A stretch of 14,484 bases of DNA from Acidobacteriota bacterium (GTDB lineage Bacteria; Acidobacteriota; UBA6911; JACQSX01), in assembly GCA_016199665.1 (NCBI GenBank), contig JACQGG010000080.1, forward strand, positions 1 to 14,484. Reading direction: 5' to 3'. The notes below the pieces were generated by a model. The model had not been told where the DNA came from. It ran no database searches and saw only the letters and a program-made list of their open reading frames with translations. Position numbers and translations under genes: made by a program. The stretch's first letter is position 1, and every line of letters begins with the position of its first letter. Below, one piece after another: positions 6,867-14,346 of this stretch.

Positions 6867-8731
6867 TGTGCGGGGTTGCAGGGTTCACTGGCCGGTGCGA
6901 CCAACGCCTGCTGGAACAGTTCGCGCAGGCGCTCCGCCACCGGGGGCCGGATGACCGCGGAGTTCTGTGCGACGGGCGGATCGGGCTCTCCAGCAATCGC
7001 CTGGCCATCATCGACCTTGCCACCGGCCGGCAGCCGTTATTCAATGAGGATGGCAGTTGCGCCATTGTCTTCAACGGCGAAATCTACAACTTCCGCGAGC
7101 TTCGAGCTGACCTGCAAAGCCGGCACCGGTTTCAGAGCCAGGGCGATACCGAAGTGATCCTGCACCTTTACGAGGAAAAGGGAACAGACGTTTCCCGGCA
7201 CTTGAGAGGGGACTTCGCCTTTTGCATCTGGGACGCAAACAATCAGACCTGCCTGCTGAGCCGCGATCCGCTCGGTGTCAAGCCCTTGTTTTACGCGATC
7301 ACCGGTTCCGGAAATCTCGTCTTCTGCTCCGAACTTGCGCCGCTGCTGCAGCATCCCGAGATCTCGGCGGAGCTGGACCCGGAGGCTGTCCTGGAGTATC
7401 TGACCTGCCTCTGCATCTCTGCGCCGAGAAGTCTGATCAAGGGGATAAGGAAGCTGCATCCGGGGGAATCGCTGCTCTGGAAACAGGGCGCCGTTCAGAC
7501 GTGGCGCTATTGGCAGATCCCCGCAGTTGAGGAAACCCACGGGCCGGCGGGCGAGTTCAGGGCGCAGACGCTGGCCTTGCTGCGCACCGCGGTCCACCGG
7601 CGGCTGATCGCCGACGTTGGAATCGGGGCGTTTCTCAGCGGGGGAGTGGATTCCAGCCTGATCGTCGCTCTGGCCAGCGAGCAGTACCGGGATCTGAAGA
7701 CCTTCTCGGTGGGCTATGAAGAGTCGGACTTCGACGAGCTGAAGTTTGCCCGGAAGGTCAGCCGCCGGTACCGCACCGACCACCACGAGTTTGTTCTGAG
7801 GCCGGACTCGAGGCTGCTGCTGGAAGAGGTCATCGCGGCCATGGATGAGCCGATTGCCGACTCTTCGGCGGTGCCGACGTTCCTGGTGGCGCGCGAAACC
7901 TGCCGCTTCGTCAAAGTCGTGCTTTCCGGGGTCGGCGGTGACGAGTTGTTTTCCGGGTATCCACGCCATCTGGGCGCAAAATCCAGCGAACGGCTCCCGG
8001 CGGCCCTAGCCGCACCCATCTCGGCGGCATCCCGCCTTTTGTCCAGCCGCCCTTCGGGACAGGATCTGGGCGGCCGGCTGCGCCGCTTCGGACAGGGAAT
8101 CGACGCAGAGCCGTCGCAGCAGTACTGGCTCTGGACAACGTTCCTGGATCCGTCAACACGCAACGCTCTGTGCGCGTGGTCGCCCGGCTCCGACAACGCC
8201 TTTGAAGGGGAATATCGCCGGCTTTTCGAGCAAGCGCCTGGGAGTTATCTGGACAAGATTCTTCGGGTGGATCTAACCCGCTACCTTGCCTCCGATCTGC
8301 TGAAGATCGGAGACACGATGACCATGGCGAATTCGCTGGAGCTTCGGGTGCCTTTTTGCGATGCGGATCTGGTGAGCCATGTGGCCCGCACGCCGTCCGC
8401 CGTCCGCTTCCCCGGCTACCGGCTCAAGCCGATTCTCAAAGAGATCGCTCTGGATTTTTTGCCACGCGAAATCGTGCAGCGCAAAAAGCAGGGGTTCATG
8501 GTCCCCATTGGGAACTGGTTCCGCCGCGAGCTGAAGCCCTACCTGGAAGGGGAACTGACGCGCCGCAAGCCGCCGCCTTGCCTGAATTCGGACACGATTG
8601 CCCGCCTGGTTCACGAGCACACTTCAGGGCGGAGAAACCATACGCACCTGCTATGGGCTATTCTGGTTCTGACGCGCTGGCTCGCGCTGCATCCCCAGGT
8701 GGAAATCGAGCCGGCCCTGTGCTCGCGCTGA
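6866..8731 (+). CDS. AsnB-type glutamine-dependent asparagine synthetase / amidotransferase
   Basis: A class II glutamine amidotransferase fused to an ATP-dependent synthetase domain. Choosing the ATG at 6866 places Cys at position 2, the N-terminal nucleophile required after Met removal; the in-frame ATG at 6794 would bury it, so 6866 is preferred. Glutaminase motifs are RHRGPDDRG, NGEIYN (70-75) and GDTEV (93-97). The synthetase domain has the pyrophosphate loop SGGVDSS (258-264) and SGVGGDE (354-360). Both active sites appear intact, and 621 residues is normal. GGTGAG at 6851-6856 is the likely ribosome-binding site. The family converts Asp to Asn, but paralogues in polysaccharide loci are thought to amidate other carboxylates such as sugar uronic acids. 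Its place as last gene of this operon favours such a glycan-modifying role; that is inference. Confidence 0.93.
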   Translation: MCGVAGFTGRCDQRLLEQFAQALRHRGPDDRGVLCDGRIGLSSNRLAIIDLATGRQPLFNEDGSCAIVFNGEIYNFRELRADLQSRHRFQSQGDTEVILHLYEEKGTDVSRHLRGDFAFCIWDANNQTCLLSRDPLGVKPLFYAITGSGNLVFCSELAPLLQHPEISAELDPEAVLEYLTCLCISAPRSLIKGIRKLHPGESLLWKQGAVQTWRYWQIPAVEETHGPAGEFRAQTLALLRTAVHRRLIADVGIGAFLSGGVDSSLIVALASEQYRDLKTFSVGYEESDFDELKFARKVSRRYRTDHHEFVLRPDSRLLLEEVIAAMDEPIADSSAVPTFLVARETCRFVKVVLSGVGGDELFSGYPRHLGAKSSERLPAALAAPISAASRLLSSRPSGQDLGGRLRRFGQGIDAEPSQQYWLWTTFLDPSTRNALCAWSPGSDNAFEGEYRRLFEQAPGSYLDKILRVDLTRYLASDLLKIGDTMTMANSLELRVPFCDADLVSHVARTPSAVRFPGYRLKPILKEIALDFLPREIVQRKKQGFMVPIGNWFRRELKPYLEGELTRRKPPPCLNSDTIARLVHEHTSGRRNHTHLLWAILVLTRWLALHPQVEIEPALCSR

Positions 8732-8759
8732 GGGGCACTGATTAGCGTCACGTTGAGGA

Positions 8760-8794
8760 CCGCCATCGGGCGTGGCTTCCACGCCTGACGGAGG
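8760..8794. terminator. Imperfect hairpin between convergent genes, candidate bidirectional terminator
   Basis: A perfect 7-bp stem (8769-8775 with 8779-8785, loop CTT) continues outward with one G-T pair and two mismatches, giving a stem of about 16 positions from 8760 to 8794. It lies in the 146-bp space between the plus-strand operon (stop 8731) and the minus-strand gene (stop 8878), where a shared terminator is expected. Neither side has a T-run, so it is not a textbook intrinsic terminator and may instead stabilise 3' ends. Nothing else was recognised between 8732 and 8877. Confidence 0.35.
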
Positions 8795-8877
8795 CGCCGG
8801 CCTTCGCGGTCAGTCTTATGCTCCGAGGCGCTCAATCGAGTCCCCGGAGAGTTTATGAATTGGGCAAGGATTTTGCG

Positions 8878-10410
8878 TCATGCCTGGCCTGTGCTTTCTC
8901 CCTGTGAATTGCCGGGGCGATGATCAACGTGCTGAGCAATGAGCTGTCCGGCAAAATACTGCCAGCAGAAGAGCAGCCACAATACGATATTCAGCACCGC
9001 AATCAACAGGCTGGCGCCGGTGAAGAGCTTGGTAGCGCCAAACTGGCGGAATAGATCCGGCAGGCAGCAGAAATCGCGCCCAAGCCCGCCGTAGGCCAAG
9101 AACTGAATAAACCAGGGCAGGCTGACTAGGAAAGTCATGGCAAACAGCCTCCGGCTGAGGAGCGCAATCAACAGCAGAGGGGGAATAAAGACGAAAAACT
9201 GGTTGAATTGGACATTGATTTGAACCATGGTGTAGGCATAACCCATCATGATCATGCTCAGAAAAATATAGACGCGCTCTACCGGAAGTTTCTTGAACAG
9301 TTGCGCAAGGCTTAAGAGCCAGACGAATATCATGAGAGCCGAACCGATCACTTTCGGATCCGCCCCGAATCGGGTAGCAAAGTTTGAAGGCAAAATGGCC
9401 TCCTCACCGAAAATTCGATAGGTGAGAACCTTGATAATCCACCACAGATTCCAATTTCGGGCGCTCAATACTTCGACTGCCCACACTCCGAGATCGCGCA
9501 GGGCGATGGTGGTTCCCAGAAGGGCGCTCAGGATGGCGCCTGATACCACAAACGGCCACAAAATGACCAGGGACACGAGAAGAATCGCGGCCAGATAGAC
9601 CGGCCACATTCTTGCCTTAGTCTCTTTCAGACAGACAGCGGCTGTAATCGGAAGCAGCAGGATCCCCTGCGGCTTGACCCACAGCGCAAGGGCCGTCATA
9701 AGCACGGCCGGCAGGTATCGCCGGCGGTATAACAGCATCAGTGCCGGAAGGGTAAACAGGACATAAAGAGGATTATCGTACCCGAGGATCGTCGAATCCA
9801 ATAGGACAATCGGATTCAGCCAGTAGAACACGGCCGCGGCAACAGCCAGCCTGTGGTCCCACGTTCGAAAAAAGAAGAAAATAACCCAAGTGATAAAGAT
9901 GGATGCCAGGAGCATTGGAAAACTGATAAACACATTGAATAAGCGGCTGTTTTCCATCGTGCCGGAGATAAATCTGTAGGCAGTACCGGACCAATGCAAC
10001 ATGTACACGCTGACTGGAGGATACATCACCATGTAGTAACCGTAGGGTACGGTCCCGCCTCTCGGAGCTTCCTGGCCCGGCGGCTCCAAAGGTATGAAGT
10101 GAACCGAGGTACGCAGGGCGTTGAAGCTGTCGCCAATGGATGTGCCATGGCGGCGCGCGTGATCCAGCAGCGCCGCGTCGGGAGCGCTGTACATTCGCTG
10201 CAACCCCCTGGATTGAGTCAGGACAGCCCATGATTTGAAATCTTCCATATCGGCATCCCCGAGACCGAAGAGCCCGACAGCGCGAATAATGAGTCCGGTG
10301 GCAAAGAGGAGGGTCAGGAGTCCCTTACTGGCGGTTCCGGCGGAAAGGACCCGCCGATACCAGGATTGAAATGGGCGTTCCAGTCTGTCTGACAATCTTT
10401 CGAGCATCAA
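8878..10410 (-). CDS. GT-C-type polytopic membrane glycosyltransferase (ALG6/PMT-like)
   Basis: A hydrophobic protein of about 510 residues with many membrane spans. The first span is followed by a short loop with an acidic motif (Asp52, Asp54, Glu56, Asp57, then Phe-Lys-Ser-Trp), the position where GT-C enzymes carry catalytic acidic residues. A YPPVSVYMLHW segment (130-140) and WVKPQGILLLP (about 245) resemble the ALG6 and protein-mannosyltransferase relatives. These enzymes transfer sugars from a polyprenyl-phosphate donor on the outer face of the membrane; donor and acceptor here are unknown. The frame opens with TTG (10410) followed at once by ATG (10407). AAGGA lies about 9 bases before the TTG, so either start is possible. 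It is the last gene of the minus-strand group, 59 bp after the unrecognised membrane-protein gene. Confidence 0.75.
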   Translation of the reverse strand: MMLERLSDRLERPFQSWYRRVLSAGTASKGLLTLLFATGLIIRAVGLFGLGDADMEDFKSWAVLTQSRGLQRMYSAPDAALLDHARRHGTSIGDSFNALRTSVHFIPLEPPGQEAPRGGTVPYGYYMVMYPPVSVYMLHWSGTAYRFISGTMENSRLFNVFISFPMLLASIFITWVIFFFFRTWDHRLAVAAAVFYWLNPIVLLDSTILGYDNPLYVLFTLPALMLLYRRRYLPAVLMTALALWVKPQGILLLPITAAVCLKETKARMWPVYLAAILLVSLVILWPFVVSGAILSALLGTTIALRDLGVWAVEVLSARNWNLWWIIKVLTYRIFGEEAILPSNFATRFGADPKVIGSALMIFVWLLSLAQLFKKLPVERVYIFLSMIMMGYAYTMVQINVQFNQFFVFIPPLLLIALLSRRLFAMTFLVSLPWFIQFLAYGGLGRDFCCLPDLFRQFGATKLFTGASLLIAVLNIVLWLLFCWQYFAGQLIAQHVDHRPGNSQGESTGQA

Positions 10411-10435
10411 GCAAGCCGTTCCTTAATCAAGCCCG

Positions 10436-10457
10436 GAAAGAGGTAGAAGCCTCTTTC
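10436..10457 (-). other. Perfect 8-bp hairpin between two membrane-protein genes
   Basis: GAAAGAGG (10436-10443) and CCTCTTTC (10450-10457) are exact reverse complements around a 6-base loop. The hairpin sits 13 bp after the stop of the upstream gene and before the ribosome-binding site of the downstream gene on the minus strand. There is no T-run after it, so it may be a weak terminator, an RNA-processing or stability element, or a means of lowering expression of the second gene. Confidence 0.4.
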
Positions 10458-10469
10458 AACGAGGAAGGA

Positions 10470-12221
10470 TCAGTCGGGAATGCGATAGAGACTGAAGTCC
10501 TTGTTGCGTGAAACCTGGGGCAGCTCCAGATTCCAGCCGGCGTAGGTGATCACCTGAGTGACTCCGAATTTCATTCCAACCCGCTTCCACTGCTCTGAGG
10601 ACCTCGACTCCCAGACAGCTTTGTTGATGGCTGTCGGCACGGCAGCATCCCTTTCGGCATGAGGAGGGGGACTGAACAGGTCCACACCGTAAACCTCGCG
10701 CAATATCGTGTTCATTTCCGGTCCGGCCTCAAGCGTATAGTTCAGAATATCCAGGGTGCCCGGTTCCAGAAGCACGGGTCGTCTGGTACGGAACTGCATC
10801 AGCGTCATGTCCGAGCAAGGCAGAAGCAGACCCGAGGCGAGAGACGCTTCTCTGAAAAGCGGATCGTCGGTCCAGTCGCGAAAGTCAAGCTGATTCCAGT
10901 TGAACGCCGTTTTTACTGACACTTGAATCATAACCAACGCGACGATCAGAAAAGCGAACCTGCTGGGCAGTTTCACCAGCCACGCCTTTTGAGATACCCA
11001 CCGTTGATCCGCCGCCAGCAGCCGTCTCGACGCCAATAATGCCAGTCCGGACAGCAGCATTGCGGTGGCGACCCACCTGGGGCGGCCGCTTACTGACGTG
11101 ACCAGCCACAGGAAGACGACCAGGAAAGCCAGATTGAGCTGCGCCCAGAGATCATCCTTATAAAGTCCCAGCAGGCCCAGCAACAGCGCCATGAAGCTCA
11201 CAATGTTCAAATTAAAGAGGCGCGTGGGCATCAGGACGAGCAAGATTCCAGGAACCCTTTCTGGTGGCAACCAGGAGATCATGGCGAATCCCAATGCAAC
11301 TACGCCAGAAACCGTCAAGGCGCGCAAAAGAAAGCGGGACTGCCCGGTCAGATCCTTCCGGAACAACACCAGCCAGATCAGGCATAGGATCAGGCCCGCG
11401 ACGGTGAGATAGACGCCGGGCAGGTGGAAATCTACCGGCCTTCGGTGAACGTCCCAGTAACGAACCCAAACCGAAAGATACCGGTTGGCGACATTCGGGT
11501 GTACCGAGGGAAGGCCGCGACTCATATAGAGATGGATGCCAAAACTTGCCAGGGAGATCGCGAATCCGGCCAGAAAGTATTTGACTGCCCGCCTGAAGGG
11601 ATCCAGCAGATGACGGAAATCGCACAGAAAGCAGGTGAGTACGATCAGCCAACACCAGAAACCCATCGAGGCGTGGACTGAAGGCATGATCCCCAGGAAC
11701 AGTGCCGCTGTCTTATATCGCTCGTTGGCGAACAGAGCCAGTATCAGAAGAACTGAGGAAAGCCCCACAACGCCGTAGGTGTTGCTTGTGCCCATCAGAT
11801 AGATGGCGTACGCCACGTTGTAGCCAAAAGCGCTCGTGAACTGGGCAAGAAAAGGTGATGCCAGGGCCAGCCAGCGCCTCTGGCTCAAGGCAAAGGTGCA
11901 GAGCGCCAACGCTTGAAAAGAAAGCATTCCCATCAAGCCGCTGATCGCCAGAGACAGCATTCGTTCCGAGACGCCAAGGTACAACAGGAGGGCGCAGATC
12001 TGATTGGTGAGGGCCCACAACTTCACATGGTAAACATAGAAGGGAAGAGCGCGCGGATACTGGACGACTCCAGAAAGGACTTGGGCGCTTTGAACGCCGA
12101 TCTGCATGGTTGCGTGTCCCAGCCCCATGCAGAAGCCGAACAGGCCGCTGAGAAGGAGTACGAAAAGTACGCCTTGGCTGCCCGAGGGAGAAACAGAAAC
12201 AGGGTAATTTCTGGCGCGCAT
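10470..12221 (-). CDS. Large multi-spanning membrane protein, unrecognised (possibly DUF6798-like)
   Basis: I do not confidently recognise the family. The protein of about 583 residues has a short N-terminal cytoplasmic stretch, then roughly ten or more hydrophobic spans. It ends in a soluble region of about 120 residues after a last span, including RTRRPVLLEPGTLDILNY. This plan (many spans plus an extracytoplasmic C-terminal domain) is shared by GT-C glycosyltransferases and some uncharacterised membrane families; a resemblance to DUF6798 is my tentative memory. ATG at 12221 is preferred because the hydrophobic region begins soon after it and the extra 24 residues possible from a GTG at 12293 would be read from palindromic, apparently non-coding DNA. 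No strong ribosome-binding site precedes either. It lies between sugar-epimerase genes and a GT-C gene, suggesting a role in glycan assembly. Confidence 0.75.
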   Translation of the reverse strand: MRARNYPVSVSPSGSQGVLFVLLLSGLFGFCMGLGHATMQIGVQSAQVLSGVVQYPRALPFYVYHVKLWALTNQICALLLYLGVSERMLSLAISGLMGMLSFQALALCTFALSQRRWLALASPFLAQFTSAFGYNVAYAIYLMGTSNTYGVVGLSSVLLILALFANERYKTAALFLGIMPSVHASMGFWCWLIVLTCFLCDFRHLLDPFRRAVKYFLAGFAISLASFGIHLYMSRGLPSVHPNVANRYLSVWVRYWDVHRRPVDFHLPGVYLTVAGLILCLIWLVLFRKDLTGQSRFLLRALTVSGVVALGFAMISWLPPERVPGILLVLMPTRLFNLNIVSFMALLLGLLGLYKDDLWAQLNLAFLVVFLWLVTSVSGRPRWVATAMLLSGLALLASRRLLAADQRWVSQKAWLVKLPSRFAFLIVALVMIQVSVKTAFNWNQLDFRDWTDDPLFREASLASGLLLPCSDMTLMQFRTRRPVLLEPGTLDILNYTLEAGPEMNTILREVYGVDLFSPPPHAERDAAVPTAINKAVWESRSSEQWKRVGMKFGVTQVITYAGWNLELPQVSRNKDFSLYRIPD

Positions 12222-12240
12222 TTCGCACAAATTTTCTACT

Positions 12241-12260
12241 GCGCCCGCGGATACGGGCGC
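12241..12260. repeat. Short GC-rich inverted repeat upstream of the membrane-protein gene
   Basis: GCGCCCG (12241-12247) and CGGGCGC (12254-12260) form a 7-bp GC-only stem with a 6-base loop. It lies 20 bp upstream of the ATG at 12221, in the leader of the minus-strand membrane-protein gene, where it could hinder ribosome access or act as a protein-binding site. Chance occurrence in GC-rich DNA is also possible. Confidence 0.35.
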
Positions 12261-12297
12261 CCGCCGGCTGCGTTGCGCCCGGTCGGGCTCCACGGGA

Positions 12298-12387
12298 ATG
12301 GGGATTGCGGGTGATTTCCGCGTCGCTCGCGGCTGCCGATGCGCACCGGCGACGACGAGCGACGCAGAGATCGGCCGCGATCCCCAT
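12298..12387. repeat. 90-bp near-perfect palindrome (intergenic)
   Basis: The two 45-base halves are reverse complements at 35 of 45 positions with no gaps. They include runs of 8 bp at the outer ends (12298-12305 with 12380-12387) and 10 bp in the middle (12320-12329 with 12356-12365); the centre is a GCGC at 12341-12344. Eight of the ten differences are transitions, so RNA from either strand could pair at 39 of 45 positions with G-U pairs. It fills most of the 199-bp spacer between the epimerase gene (stop 12421) and the membrane-protein gene (start 12221). It has no T-run and no clear target-site duplication. It could be a REP/MITE-like element, a transcription or stability element between the genes, or a decaying inverted duplication. 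Confidence 0.75.
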
Positions 12388-12408
12388 CCGCAAACGTTAC
12401 CGTATTTA

Positions 12409-12461
12409 TGAATCGAGGTACTAAGTTTCCATTCCCCAACATGGGCCTATACCTCGAATCA
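12409..12461. repeat. Inverted repeat straddling the epimerase stop codon
   Basis: TGAATCGAGGTA (12409-12420) and TACCTCGAATCA (12450-12461) are reverse complements at 11 of 12 positions, separated by 29 bases. The right arm is inside the last codons of the minus-strand epimerase gene and the left arm is just past its TAG at 12421-12423. In the transcript it would fold around the stop codon, immediately before the 90-bp palindrome. Terminator or mRNA-end stabiliser are possible roles; no T-run follows. Confidence 0.45.
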
Positions 12462-13371
12462 AGCGAACAGTACTGCCAATTCCTTTTTCCAGACTTCCCT
12501 CGAATCGAAATCCGAGCGATTGAAATTTCTCACAGGCTACCGTATAGGAAAGTTGATTCATGATCGGTGAATCCACGTATTCCACCCGGGTGTCTGGAAC
12601 ACAAGCGCGGATAATGGCAACGATCTCGCCGACGGTCGCATTTGTGGTCAACACATTGTAAATGCCCTCGTCGAATTGATCTCTTTTGAGGATGAAATCC
12701 AGCGCCCGTATCGCATCGGCAAGATCCAGGTAAGGGCGGCTTTGGTCCAACGCGGTACGCCATACCGTGATGGGCTGCCCGGCGCAGGCCTGCCAGACAA
12801 ACTTGTTGATGGCGGTGTGAAATCGCATGCCGATGGAGGTGCCGAACACGGTGCCAAGGCGGCAGACCATGAAACGCAATCCCTGCTTCTGCCCCAGCCG
12901 CGCCAAGTCGCGTTCGGAGAGCAGCTTGCTCTCCGCGTAAGGGCTTTGAGGCTTCAGCCGGTCGGCGGGACAATCCTCGTCGACCAGTTCATCCTGCATT
13001 CCATAGACGCTGGTGGTTGAGAGGAAGATCAGTTTGCATCCGCACGCCGCACAGGCCTGCGCGGTGCGGCGTGTCCCTTCCACGTTGACGCGCTCCACTT
13101 CATCCCTCTTGGCAAAACTGGCAGGCGCGTCGGTGATGGCGGCCAGGTGAATCACGGCGTCCTTTCCGCTTAAATATTCTTCCAGGGGAGCGCTGCAGAC
13201 GTCGCCCTCGACAAACCGGTAGGGCACCCCCGCAGGCAGGTTGAACAGCGAGCAGTAGCGCTGGGTGGAAAGGTTGTCCAGCAGCAGGACTTCTTCGTAG
13301 TCGCCCGGCTTCAAGCTGTGTATGAACCGGGAGCCGATGTGTCCCAGCGCCCCGGTGACGACAATTTTCAT
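12421..13371 (-). CDS. NAD(P)-dependent nucleotide-sugar epimerase/dehydratase (extended SDR)
   Basis: An extended short-chain dehydrogenase of 316 residues, the normal length for nucleotide-sugar epimerases, dehydratases and reductases. The Rossmann dinucleotide motif is GALGHIG (7-13), followed by an acidic residue at the end of strand 2 (Asp32), suggesting NAD rather than NADP. The active site shows Thr119/Thr120 in STTSVYG (118-124) and Tyr145-x-x-x-Lys149. The ATG at 13371 is chosen because the next 13 residues form the nucleotide-binding motif; an upstream in-frame start at 13443 would add 24 residues lying entirely inside the preceding gene. Start and upstream stop overlap as ATGA, a sign of coupled translation. 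The exact sugar and reaction cannot be read from sequence. It probably supplies an activated sugar for the glycan made here. Confidence 0.88.
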   Translation of the reverse strand: MKIVVTGALGHIGSRFIHSLKPGDYEEVLLLDNLSTQRYCSLFNLPAGVPYRFVEGDVCSAPLEEYLSGKDAVIHLAAITDAPASFAKRDEVERVNVEGTRRTAQACAACGCKLIFLSTTSVYGMQDELVDEDCPADRLKPQSPYAESKLLSERDLARLGQKQGLRFMVCRLGTVFGTSIGMRFHTAINKFVWQACAGQPITVWRTALDQSRPYLDLADAIRALDFILKRDQFDEGIYNVLTTNATVGEIVAIIRACVPDTRVEYVDSPIMNQLSYTVACEKFQSLGFRFEGSLEKGIGSTVRLIRGIGPCWGMET

Positions 13372-14327
13372 CCGCCTGAAATCCTTTCCAACACCGCCTT
13401 GGTCCTGGCCAGTCCCTCTTCGAAGGAATAGCGCGGCTGCCACCCGGTGATGGCGCGCAGGCGCGCGGAGGAAATCCTCACGCTGTCGATCTCGATGCGG
13501 CGGCGCTGTTCCGGCCAGGGGACGCGGGTGAGACTCCCTCTTCCCAGTATCGCCACGGTCTTCTGCGCGATCTCTGCCACGGTCAGATGGCGGTCATGCG
13601 TGGCAAAGTAGGTCTCGCCGATCAGCCGGCTGTCGCGCGCCGCCGTGTAGAGAATGTCGGTTGCATCGTCGACAAACATGACATTCCGGCTCTGTTCGCC
13701 GGAGCCGAAAAGCTTGATCGGCTGGCCGGTCCAGGCCAGGTGAATGAAATAATTGACAAAGCCGAACTCCGGATATCCCTTGCCATACGGGCCGTAGAGG
13801 TTGGCAAAGCGAAGCACGACTGTCTTGAGGTCATACAGGCGGTTGTAAATCCGGTAGTACTTCTCGGCAACACCCTTGTTGGCGGAGTAAATATCCAGAG
13901 GTCTTTCGCCGTGGGTTTCATCCACTACCTCATCGGTCGCCTTGCCGATGACGGTGCTGCTGGATGTGTAAACAACCACCGCCTGCCGGTTAAGCAGGCG
14001 CACCGCCTCGAGCAGCCTCAGATTGCCAAGGCAATTAATCTCGGCGTCCAGCAGCGGCTGCTGCAACGAAAGCGAGTGGGAGGTCTGAGCGGCGCAATTG
14101 AAGATAATGTCCTGCTTTTGCACCATCTCGGCGATGAGCGCCTCATCCCCCATACTGCCCCGCACAAATTGAATTTGATCCCAAATTTCGCTCAGGTTGT
14201 CCGTGGAAGCATAAAGACGCGAGTCGAGCGAATCGAGCACCGTGATCCGGCTGTCGGGGTCGCGCAGGCACCGGCGAACCAAATTTGCCCCCAGAAATCC
14301 AGCACCGCCAATGATCAGTACGTTCAT
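13368..14327 (-). CDS. NAD-dependent nucleotide-sugar epimerase/dehydratase (extended SDR)
   Basis: A 319-residue extended SDR. The cofactor motif is GGAGFLG (7-13), with Asp32 closing strand 2. The active site has a Ser run (122-124) and Tyr147-x-x-x-Lys151 in YSANK. The stretch around 77-107 (NCAAQTSHS, then INCLGNLRLLEA) is typical of GalE-, WcaG- and CDP-paratose-epimerase-like enzymes. Nothing suggests loss of activity. It is first in the minus-strand gene group and overlaps the second SDR by four bases, so the two may catalyse successive steps on one nucleotide sugar. Upstream, only a weak GGGA precedes the ATG, and a 14-copy heptanucleotide array starts 20 bp before it, so its promoter must lie in or beyond that array. 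Specificity is undetermined. Confidence 0.9.
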   Translation of the reverse strand: MNVLIIGGAGFLGANLVRRCLRDPDSRITVLDSLDSRLYASTDNLSEIWDQIQFVRGSMGDEALIAEMVQKQDIIFNCAAQTSHSLSLQQPLLDAEINCLGNLRLLEAVRLLNRQAVVVYTSSSTVIGKATDEVVDETHGERPLDIYSANKGVAEKYYRIYNRLYDLKTVVLRFANLYGPYGKGYPEFGFVNYFIHLAWTGQPIKLFGSGEQSRNVMFVDDATDILYTAARDSRLIGETYFATHDRHLTVAEIAQKTVAILGRGSLTRVPWPEQRRRIEIDSVRISSARLRAITGWQPRYSFEEGLARTKAVLERISGG

Positions 14328-14346
14328 GGCGTTTCAGTCCCGAAGT

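Noticed and set aside
7037..7969. 310-codon open frame on the minus strand inside the amidotransferase gene
   Set aside because: It lies wholly within the amidotransferase gene, which has intact catalytic motifs. The translation is rich in Arg, Gln and His with no domain pattern, as expected of an antisense shadow in GC-rich DNA.
12222..12293. N-terminal extension of the membrane protein from the GTG at 12293
   Set aside because: No ribosome-binding site. The segment is GC-rich with an inverted repeat and reads as low-complexity Arg/Ala, so the ATG at 12221 is preferred.
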